Source: Clavelina lepadiformis (Eukaryota > Chordata > Ascidiacea > Aplousobranchia > Clavelinidae). Taken from it: 64,000 nucleotides of DNA. Both the position numbers and the translations under genes were made by a program. The DNA is taken from contig NC_135245.1 in assembly GCF_947623445.1 (NCBI RefSeq), positions 565,501 through 629,500 of the forward strand. Direction: 5' to 3'. Below, piece by piece: positions 49,569 to 57,884 of the stretch; position 1 is the stretch's first letter; each line of letters starts with the position of its first letter. Below the pieces are notes generated by a model, which saw nothing but the letters and a program-made list of their open reading frames with translations, had not been told where the DNA came from and made no database searches.

Positions 49569-49610
49569 ATGGTTTGGAAGTAAAAGTCTCGTATTTATTT
49601 CATTCCAACT

Positions 49611-49835
49611 ATGACGGGTGACGGAACGTCTGACGACTCGGTTCGGTTAACCGATTCGACGACAAACGAACGTAAACATAGCATAGTATTTATATGTCAA
49701 ATTCTACTCGTGTTTGTGGTCGCTGCCATTTCATTGTATAACCTCACTGTTGGAAGTGAACAGAAAGATCTTTGGATTTCTCTCTTATCGAGTAGCATCG
49801 GTTACATCTTACCGAATCCTTCCCTCCCGAAATAA
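49611..49835 (+). CDS. Polinton small membrane protein
   Basis: 74 residues with one strong membrane segment (VFICQILLVFVVAAISLYNL) followed by the conserved LWISLLSSSIGYILPNP end, which recurs in Polintons. Role unknown. Confidence 0.7.
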   Translation: MTGDGTSDDSVRLTDSTTNERKHSIVFICQILLVFVVAAISLYNLTVGSEQKDLWISLLSSSIGYILPNPSLPK

Positions 49836-50623
49836 TGTTTTACTTGACGCTACCATCCAATTCTTCCATGGATGTCTTTCCCGGAAATACATTAACCAAT
49901 TACAAAACGAGACTACCACAACGCATCGAACTGGATAGCGGAGGAGATTATGAAATCGGGTTGGGTGAGATACAGTATCCACACAGCTGGAATAATCTAT
50001 CCATACCTTCGGTGGTGGCTTACGTATACAAACACGAAGTGATCGATTATAAGTTCCCCGCCGGAAATTACTACAAGGCGAAGATGATTATTGACACGTT
50101 TCGAACATTAACGAAAAAGTTTAAAGAGGAATATAACAAACGTGTCAGTGAAAGTGATGATGATTCCCTCACCCCTCTTGGGGAGAATGTAAAACCCCTT
50201 GTTGTGCAATTCGATGAAGCCACGAAGAAATTTTCCTTCGAAAAAATGAAAGATTTAAGAATAGCTGTGAACAATTCACTTTATGAATTTCTCGGAACAG
50301 AAGATATGTTACTTCCCGAAGGAGAGATAGGGAAACCAATCCATAGTTTTTATAATGTACCTGCACTCTACGTGTACTGTGACTTAGTTGAGCCCTCTGT
50401 CGTGGGAGATTCGTTTACTTCACTTTTACGACTCGTACCCGTCACAAAGAAACCGGGAGAAGTTATTTGTCATACCTACGAAAAATTGTTTTACCACCCT
50501 CTTGCTATCAAAACGTTTGATACGGTAGAAATAGATATAAGGGATAGCCAGGGGAATCCTATCTTATTTGAAGGTGGACGATTGGTCATAACACTTCACA
50601 TACGTCGTAAAAGAAAATGGTGA
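49835..50623 (+). CDS. Polinton minor capsid (penton-like) protein candidate
   Basis: 262 residues beginning FYLTLPSNSSMDVFPGNTLT and EIGLGEIQYPHSWNN, a signature shared across Polintons. Predicted single jelly-roll minor capsid protein by published family comparison. It shares its first base with the preceding gene end and overlaps the next gene by 7 bp, consistent with a late gene cluster. Confidence 0.75.
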   Translation: MFYLTLPSNSSMDVFPGNTLTNYKTRLPQRIELDSGGDYEIGLGEIQYPHSWNNLSIPSVVAYVYKHEVIDYKFPAGNYYKAKMIIDTFRTLTKKFKEEYNKRVSESDDDSLTPLGENVKPLVVQFDEATKKFSFEKMKDLRIAVNNSLYEFLGTEDMLLPEGEIGKPIHSFYNVPALYVYCDLVEPSVVGDSFTSLLRLVPVTKKPGEVICHTYEKLFYHPLAIKTFDTVEIDIRDSQGNPILFEGGRLVITLHIRRKRKW

Positions 50624-51024
50624 ACCACGGAGATCTCTATCAGAGGTATTACGTCAATCAAGCCGGTTCAGGTCTACCTGTTTTTCACGGAAGAGAATAT
50701 CAAAGAGGATATGGTATCGGAAGCGTTTTTTCTGGTCTCTCGAAATTGGTTATGCCTCTCATTAAGAGTGGTGCAAAGGCCTTGGGGAAACAGGCTCTTA
50801 AATCTGGCACACAAGTTCTTAGTGACGTCTTACAAGGTCAGAACCTGAAACAGGCGGCTCTTCGGCGATCCAAGGAAGCTGGAAGGCATCTCCTGGAAAC
50901 GGCAAGTGAACGTATGTTAACCCCACCCGGTGAAAGAGTGAATATAAACAGAAAAAAACGGAAGAAAAGTATCAGTTCCAAGAGGACAAAGCGAAGAAAG
51001 GTTATAAAAGATATTTTTGAGTGA
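50617..51024 (+). CDS. Polinton basic amphipathic protein (core/pVI-like candidate)
   Basis: 135 residues: a GYGIGSVFSGLSKLVMPLIK amphipathic segment, repeated Lys/Gly helices, and a very basic tail (RKKRKK, KRTKRRK). Located directly before the major capsid gene, overlapping it by 4 bp. The layout is reminiscent of adenovirus core or membrane-lytic proteins; homology is unproven. Confidence 0.6.
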   Translation: MVNHGDLYQRYYVNQAGSGLPVFHGREYQRGYGIGSVFSGLSKLVMPLIKSGAKALGKQALKSGTQVLSDVLQGQNLKQAALRRSKEAGRHLLETASERMLTPPGERVNINRKKRKKSISSKRTKRRKVIKDIFE

Positions 51025-52328
51025 TGTCACTCATTCATCCTCTTTCCTGTATTTGTACGAAAAGCGAATTAGACTTATTTTCTGTTCCACCGACCCAGTC
51101 CAGTATCGAAAGCGGGGTTTGGGTGGAGCATCAACCTTTAAACAACATCTCGGATTCGGGACCGATTGAGTTTGCAATTCAATCCTCGACCGATGCCTAT
51201 TTGGATTTAAGTAATAGCGTACTTTTCGTGAAGGCTCAAATTCAAAAGAATGATGGTAGTGATCTCGGAGATGATGCAGTCGTGGCACCGGTTAATTATT
51301 GGTTGAATTCTTTATTCGGTCAGGTCGATCTATCCCTGAATGATAAACTGGTCTCGGCGTCTACCAACACCTATCCGTATCGAGCCTATTTGGAAACTTT
51401 ACTCAGTTTTGGAGATGAAGCCAAGACTTCGCAATTGACTGGTGCTCTCTGGTACGTGGATACTGCTGGGCATATGAGTACTTTGACACAGGTGAATAAT
51501 GGTTTTGAAAAGAGAAAAGCTTTCACTGCGGGAAGTAGCGAAGTGGAGATGATCGGAAAACTCCACTTGGATCTCTTTTTTCAAAGTCGTTATTTACTCA
51601 ATGGAATCAACATGAAGTTGAAGCTTACCCGTACCAAGTCTGAGTTTAATTTAATGGCTGCTCGAGGAAGTACATTCAAAACAAAAATTAATCAGGTCAT
51701 CCTATACATCCGCAAGGTCACTCCTTCTGCTGAGGTGGCATTGGCACATATCAAAGCTTTGCAAGTCTCCAACGCGAAATATCCCATTCGAAGAATACAG
51801 ACCAAAGTTTTTAGTGTTCCACGGGGAAATATGTCTTGCAATCAAGAAAATGTTTTTCTAGGACAACTTCCTAAACGGATTGTCATCGGTTGTGTTAATA
51901 ATACCGCATTCAACGGTGTCATAGAGGAAAACCCTTTTGATTTTCAAAATTATAAAATTTCCTTTCTGGCGGTATACGTGAACGGAGAACAGATCCCTTG
52001 CAAACCTCTCCAACCAAATTTTGAACAGCAACAGTATATTCGAGCTTATAACAGTCTTTTCACCGGATCGAACCAACATTTCAAAGATACCGGTGATGGA
52101 ATCAGTAGAATGGATTATCCTAACGGATACACCTTGTTTGTTTTTGATCTCTCACCCGACCTCAGTGATGGTGGTCATTTCGATCTTGTGAAACGTGGAA
52201 ATCTACGCATGGAAATGCATTTTGCACGACCTCTACCGGCTACCATCAATACAATCGTCTACGGAGAATTCGATAATATTTTGGAAATCGATCGTAGTCG
52301 CAACGTTATTTTTGATTATGCACCCTGA
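51021..52328 (+). CDS. Polinton major capsid protein (double jelly-roll)
   Basis: 435 residues with the family landmarks SSTDAYLDLSNSVLFVKAQI, PVNYWLNSLFGQVDLSLND and YPYRAYLETLLSFG. Polinton major capsid proteins are double jelly-roll proteins like those of adenoviruses and virophages. The frame is open over its whole length. The fold is from family knowledge. Confidence 0.88.
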   Translation: MMSLIHPLSCICTKSELDLFSVPPTQSSIESGVWVEHQPLNNISDSGPIEFAIQSSTDAYLDLSNSVLFVKAQIQKNDGSDLGDDAVVAPVNYWLNSLFGQVDLSLNDKLVSASTNTYPYRAYLETLLSFGDEAKTSQLTGALWYVDTAGHMSTLTQVNNGFEKRKAFTAGSSEVEMIGKLHLDLFFQSRYLLNGINMKLKLTRTKSEFNLMAARGSTFKTKINQVILYIRKVTPSAEVALAHIKALQVSNAKYPIRRIQTKVFSVPRGNMSCNQENVFLGQLPKRIVIGCVNNTAFNGVIEENPFDFQNYKISFLAVYVNGEQIPCKPLQPNFEQQQYIRAYNSLFTGSNQHFKDTGDGISRMDYPNGYTLFVFDLSPDLSDGGHFDLVKRGNLRMEMHFARPLPATINTIVYGEFDNILEIDRSRNVIFDYAP

Positions 52329-52435
52329 TTGAATGTTATTTGTTTTCTGTGTACTTTTCGATTCAATAAAAAACATCCGGATGAATATGGTTCGTGGTTA
52401 TGTTTTATTACACTCTATAAACCTTTAGCGTTTGG

Positions 52436-53051
52436 TAAATTTCAGTTCTACACATTGGACAGGTCTGTACTTTCACAACACATTCCAAACACATACATAA
52501 ATGACCACAGGGTATAATTAACGCGTTTGTTGCATGGGTAAAACATACAACACATTTCTCTCTCTTTCACGGACGATTTGTAGTTCATCGTCTTCTCGTA
52601 GACTCCTCATCAGTATTTCACCAGCAGGCGTTGACCGAGGTAACATTCTTCGAATTCGTTCTATCTCCTCCGCATTCGCCGGATTGGAAATGTTAGGCCT
52701 TCTCAAATTCGGAAATCTCGAAACAACACCGAATACATAGTCTCCTCCTTTTCGTTGTAGAATATACTCGCATAAAGGGAACCATTTTGCGTGCTCTTCC
52801 CACGGGTCATCATTCACGCGCCATTGCTGTAAAATCCCACTACAGTACCAGCACTTTACGCGATCTTTGTCTCCGGTGTAACACCAACCTGCTTCCGCAA
52901 GTTCATAAAAGCTTACGTTCATCTCGAACATGACCCAGCTTTTGGCATTATTTAGAAAGGTTAGAGTTCGTCTTTCAATCGATCTCATGCAAGGTTGATG
53001 TGGAAAATAACATGGAAACTTTACCAATCGTTTCCTTTCTCCAACATCCAT
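52436..53051 (-). CDS. Polinton cargo: BIR/RING inhibitor-of-apoptosis-like gene
   Basis: Runs against the capsid genes. A single BIR domain is clear: RTLTFLNNAKSW, ELAEAGWCYTGDKD, then the zinc pattern CWYC...H......C. A RING-type cysteine/histidine pattern (CVVC, PCGHLC, CPMC) follows close downstream on the same strand, in IAP order. The gene appears slightly degraded, about one break. IAPs block caspases or act as ubiquitin ligases; they are common cargo of large insect DNA viruses. Origin from a host IAP by capture is likely but not shown. Confidence 0.75.
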
Positions 53052-53214
53052 TTTAAAACTGAATATTCTCACTGAAATCAACTCACATATCACTCGCATT
53101 TATAGCATCGTTTTGTCATTTTATTTTTTCTAATGCGCTCTCTCTCACCAGTACCTATACACAAACACAACAGAATTTAACCGTAACTTGTTTTATTTAC
53201 ACGTATTCCATTTT

Positions 53215-53730
53215 TTATTGCAACAAGACATTCGAAATGATTTTATCGAACTCCTTTTGGTCGTCTTCATCCGATAGTTTACAGTGCTTGTTGATGATTT
53301 TAGTGCCTGGTACTCTTTTCAAGACAAACTTCAGGTAGGATTCTGCATTAAACACAGGCTTTCGAGAAAATCGGATTGTCACCCCGTCTGGTTTGACTTG
53401 TTTGCGAAGTTCTTCCACTCTCTCAAGATATTCACACATCACTGGATTGGGATCGGAGAAATACATCACACCCACCGAAACGAAGTCCGATCGTGGTTTT
53501 GTGAGTAGCATGATACATGGTCGATCCTTGAATATCAAACGAATCACGTCTTCAAGGCGTGACATGTCATAGTAACTACCATATCTCGTTTTCACCGAGA
53601 GATACGCCTGATACACGTGTGTCAGCGGTTGATAATCAGTTTTCATCACTACCCTTTCTTCAAACACCTTTTGAATGGTAACAGCATCGAAATCGAGCTT
53701 TCTTCTTTTGCTTCTCGGTTCACACGACAT
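53215..53730 (-). CDS. Polinton cargo protein of unknown function
   Basis: About 171 residues from MSCEPRSKRRKLDFD, which includes a nuclear-localisation-like RSKRRK. The rest is a mixed alpha/beta hydrophilic protein (YDMSRLEDVIRLIFKDRPC, SVGVMYFSDPNPVM) with no recognised motif. It is divergent from the capsid genes and next to the IAP-like gene on the same strand. Confidence 0.55.
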   Translation of the reverse strand: MSCEPRSKRRKLDFDAVTIQKVFEERVVMKTDYQPLTHVYQAYLSVKTRYGSYYDMSRLEDVIRLIFKDRPCIMLLTKPRSDFVSVGVMYFSDPNPVMCEYLERVEELRKQVKPDGVTIRFSRKPVFNAESYLKFVLKRVPGTKIINKHCKLSDEDDQKEFDKIISNVLLQ

Positions 53731-53815
53731 ATCGCTTCGTTTTGTATTCGTTGATGTAATGATTTCAATTCTCAAACACCGAGTATTATATACCCCATCA
53801 CGAAAACAAAACAAA

Positions 53816-54180
53816 CAAATCACATCTGGATGCCAGCTTTCCAAGACAAATCATATCTGGATGCCAGCTTTCCGTTATTCTTTCCCACAACTGGTTGTGA
53901 GTGGATTGGTTGGATTGCGCAATATACCACCCTTTCGACCTGTCCAACACACTTGTTTCAATCAGACAGGTTTGGACTTGCCTTTATAATCGGGTCAAGA
54001 CAAATCACATCTGGATGCCAGCTATTATTTATTCTTTCCCACAACTGGTTGTGAGTGGATTGGTTGGATTGCGCAATATACCACCCTTTCGACCTGTCCA
54101 ACACACTTGTTTCAATTGCCTTTATAATCGGGTCAAGACAAATCACATCTGGATGCCAGCTATTATTTATTCTTCTCTTA
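53816..54180. repeat. Tandem repeats inside the Polinton right arm
   Basis: Direct repeats beginning CAAATCACATCTGGATGCC or a close variant at 53816, 53847, 54001 and 54139. The last two full steps are 154 and 138 bp. The unit contains TTATTCTTTCCCACAACTGG and CGACCTGTCCAACACAC. Nothing coding is evident; it lies between the cargo genes and the right inverted repeat. Confidence 0.8.
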
Positions 54181-54433
54181 CACCTGGATTCGAATGGATT
54201 GGTTGTAATACCTTCCAATGCTTTGTTTCTAAAGTCTGGCTTATTTCAACCCAAGCTGGATTTCATAACCAGGTCATGTTAGTGTGTCAATTAACGCATT
54301 CTTACTCTAGGCTTTTCTCCATTCGATTCCAGGTGGCAATGCATACGGCTCATCGTTCTGTATACTTTACACTGAAACTATGATGTAACTGATATCGAAT
54401 ATCCACAAACCCAAGATGTTTTTTCCTCTAGAA

Positions 54434-54913
54434 ATCTAAAACACCGCACGTTGGCGCTAACGAAAACTATGACGTCACTTTTACACTTGTACTTTTTCTA
54501 ACATTTTCTTTACGTGTGGTGGCGCTAACGAAAACTATGACGTCACTTTTACACTTGTACTTTTTCTAACATTTTCTTTACGTGTGGTGGCGCTAACGAA
54601 AACTATGACGTCACTTTTACACTTGTACTTTTTCTAACATTTTCTTTACGTGTGGTGGCGCTAACGAAAACTATGACGTCACTTTTACACTTGTACTTTT
54701 TCTAACATTTTCTTTACGTGTGGTGGCGCTATGGAATTATGACGTCACTTTTCTCTTTTTTTTTACATATGACCTAATTACTTGAATGACCTAATCAGAT
54801 TGCCGGCGTGATGGCACCGGTTGGCGGGTTGGCGGGTTGGCGGGTTGGCGTGATGGCGCCGGTTGGCGGTGGCGGTGGCGGGGGGACTCCTGGGGTGGCA
54901 ACACTATACTACT
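54434..54913. repeat. Polinton right terminal inverted repeat
   Basis: Inverted counterpart of 43024-43352, longer because it has four full 68-bp units (54453-54724) against two on the left and one more GGCGGGTTG-type minisatellite unit. The outer tip ends ...CTATACTACT at 54913. Confidence 0.92.
54453..54747. promoter_or_regulatory. 68-bp tandem units with CRE/ATF octamers, right end
   Basis: Units start (GGCGCTA) at 54453, 54521, 54589 and 54657, with a diverging fifth at 54725; the period is exactly 68. TGACGTCA occurs at 54470, 54538, 54606, 54674 and 54740. Mirrors the left array with more copies. A regulatory role is inference. Confidence 0.7.
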
Positions 54914-57884
54914 TACACCAGACCTTGTGCTACGATTATGAGCAAATAAACACCCATAAGCAAGTCTGAGATGGAGAGATTTAAAACTAGAATGTAGTTG
55001 CTGGCCGAGCAGACATCTTTGGAGGTCCCAATCAACTTTTTCGAAGTACCTCTTATGACGCAAGAATTTCCAAAAAGAGTAAGGAAAGATGCGATCCAGA
55101 ACCAGACACGGAGGACCGGACTTCCGATGAGCTCATAGCGAGAAGAAAATGTTCCAACCTCGTCGGAGCCATCTACGCAATCTCGTTTCCCATCGAGAAC
55201 AAACTTTCGCTCGATCGACATCTTTCTACCGATCTTTGTCTTGCAATAATGCCGCTCAGTGCAATTGCGTTCGTCCCTTCCATCGTCACAATCAAGAATC
55301 CCGTCGCACATCTGCAACACGTCGATACTCACTTTAGATCCGGCCGGACATCCGAACCTAGCCGGACACTTATGTTCGTCGAATCCTAGCGGACATCTTG
55401 GGTCGTTAATTCGAGTCCAAGCGTCATCGATGAAACCATCGCAAAATCGCTCTCCTTGGACGACGATTGAGTTCAAGGTTCTACACGGGTCATTACAGAA
55501 CGCGGCTGGATTGTCGCACGCGTCGCATTCATCGGCGAAGTTAAAGCACTCAGGTCTTCCATCGCACAGCGTCGCGTGCGTCTTGCCACGCTTTGTTTCG
55601 CAAACTATCTTCGCAACTTCGTTTGAGTTTTGACAATTTGGCTCCAAACATGAATCGTCTGCTGAGCTTTCAATGACAGGTGCTCCATTGAGCTTATCAT
55701 ATGCACAGCGTTGTTGATTCTTAGAGCACAGGGCACGACAGGCTGGAAGGGAGGCGCCCTCACAAAGACATTCATCTGAAAAGTCATAACAATCCACCAC
55801 TCCATCACATATCTGTTTAGAAGAGATGATCAAGCGATTGTCCAGGCATTTGAAGCAATGAAACGAGCCGTCTTCACCAAAGCATAGATCGGATTTATCA
55901 TAGCACTGTGGAATGTCGTCATAAAGGTTCCATTGGGGAAGAACGCATGATATAGCTGAAAACACCGCCGAACATTTAAACCCAAAAATGTCCACAACTT
56001 CGTCACTTCCATCTTTGCAATCATTCACTCCATCACAGAACTTGCTGCTGAAGACCGAAGACTTGTCCTCGCACTGCATGAAGTCACTGCATCCGCGAGA
56101 TAAAGCACTCCCCTCCGAAATGCACACAGCATCTTCCCTCCAACAATTTTGTGAGTTTAAACAATGCATCGATGGAACTCTGTAACAAGTCGCATTGTTG
56201 CACCATGGTAACAAGCAGAAAGTTTCATTTTGAAGTCTGATGACGTCAAACTCTCGTCCCTGGCATTCAGTGTGGCTCACAGACATCACATAACTTTCGT
56301 CCTTCCAATCGTCGCAGTCAAACTTTCCATCGTTCAGCGAATCCATGGATATGCAGCCTTTTTTCGCGCTGCAGGTCGCTATTTTGCCATCGAAGCAAGA
56401 ACAGGCAAGTTTATCGGGTGGACACGAACAATCGGCATCGTCTGAAGCGTCTGGGCATCGAGCTCTTCCGTCGCATATGTCTGAAGAAGCATGAGTTGAA
56501 AAAATTTACAGTTCACCTCACATCAAACTACGGCCAGCAATGTTACCGGAGGCCTCGTAACAGACATCCTGCATCGCTCCCTCGTATCTGTCACAAGTAT
56601 AGTTGCCAGGTTGGTTACATTGACAGCGCAGCGGCCTGTCTGCTGGACAGCTTGTGCAGTCCCATTCATCCGATCCATCAATGCATTCAGCCACCCCATT
56701 ACATGCAGCACCTATCCAACGTCGACAATGGTCGCTTATTCGTGCATTGTCGCGTCATAATTGCTCTCACTACTTTATTTAGTTTAAAGACCACAGCACT
56801 ATCACATGAAGCACATATGACAGGCATACTATCGTTCAGGTAACACGTGTATCCAACCCCTCTGCATGAATAGCGGTCAGGCTGGTTGCAGGCGCATCGC
56901 GATGGGAGACAGGATGGACAATCGCAATTCCATTCGTCGAAGCCGTCGTCGAAAGATGTCCAACCGCTGCATTTGTCTGTTGATAACATCAAAAATCTAC
57001 AAAGTTAAAAATTGACACAAACTGTGGTTATACCGCGAATTGTAATAACATGCGGGCAACATTGGAGAAGTGAAAAGTTTAACCAACTCGGAGCTTGTGT
57101 GGATGAAATCCCGACGTTACCGATCCTCCATGTTGTGTTGGTCTCGAATATGTCGGAGAACTGGTCAGCTGTAACAACAAATGACTTTTCCTGTGAAGTT
57201 ATTTGCGACAACAAATTGACATCAAAAAAGTCTGTTCAAATTACCAAACATGATGAATAACACGATGCAAGGATCACAATCCAAACGTCTTTGTCTGAAA
57301 ACACCATTCGGGCACCGATGCCCGCCCCCATTGGGGCACTGGCCCCCGAACTCATCCCTCAAACTGGCGCAATGGCTTCTGCTGTCGCACAAGTCGCTCA
57401 TTTCAACGCATTGGGGCAGACTTTTACAAGAACCGCCACCATTTGGGCAACCGCATTGAAACTGGCCAGGACAATCGCAGTCTATTTCGTCATTTCCACC
57501 CGAGCAGTCCGCTTCCCCGTCGCACACCCAGGCCCAGGGAATACATTTTGTGGTTGAGTTGTCTTCGCACCCGCAGTTGAACTGTCCCACCGGACAAGCT
57601 GAGCTTTCGTAATGACAATAATCTAAACCAAATAGTTGGTCGATGAAACACGCGGCCTGTAGATAGTTTATGTGTAAAATATATTCAAGGCTTCACTTTA
57701 ATCGAACATTGCTTTAAAAATTTCCATAAAAAGTCTTCAATATTTTTATTCGGAATTTGCCTAGAAATTACTTTAAAACGAATTTATGAGCGACATCACA
57801 CTTACGCAGAGACGATACCGGAAGTCGCTCGCTTCTACATGACGTCATCAGCATTGTGACAAGACATACGAGAAATAAAATCAT
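54914..57884 (-). CDS. 5' part of LDLa-GPCR: signal peptide, LDLa modules, TM1-TM2
   Basis: Inferred exons: 57806-57884 (ATG, signal peptide [16 protein letters not shown]), about 57250-57622, a probable 57034-57190, about 56774-56976, 56547-56711 and 54914-56480. About ten to twelve LDLa-like modules are visible. Examples are [80 protein letters not shown] and [11 protein letters not shown]1 ([18 protein letters not shown]) and TM2 ([18 protein letters not shown]) follow. No leucine-rich repeats are seen, unlike relaxin receptors; the closest known layout is snail GRL101-like. The reading frame stops at the Polinton border right after TM2. Exon 2 and 3 borders are tentative. Ligand unknown. 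Confidence 0.85.

Larger units (their letters stand above)
43024..54913. mobile_element. Polinton (Maverick), 11,890 bp, largely whole, young
   Basis: Both ends read AGTAGTATAGTGTTGCC going inward (AG...CT tips), with terminal inverted repeats of roughly 330 and 480 bp. A perfect 6-bp target duplication TACACC flanks it, the Polinton hallmark. It carries the full family gene set: family B polymerase, FtsK/HerA-type ATPase, RVE integrase, adenain-like protease, and minor and major capsid proteins, plus accessory genes. Left-arm genes run on the plus strand and right-arm cargo genes on the minus strand. Most frames are long and open; perhaps one or two breaks overall. Near-identical ends and a perfect target duplication suggest a recent insertion. 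It sits inside a coding exon of the LDLa receptor. Confidence 0.96.

Noticed and set aside
54453-54724. Regular direct repeats resembling a CRISPR array
   Set aside because: Units are contiguous 68-bp tandem copies without unique spacers and belong to the Polinton end.
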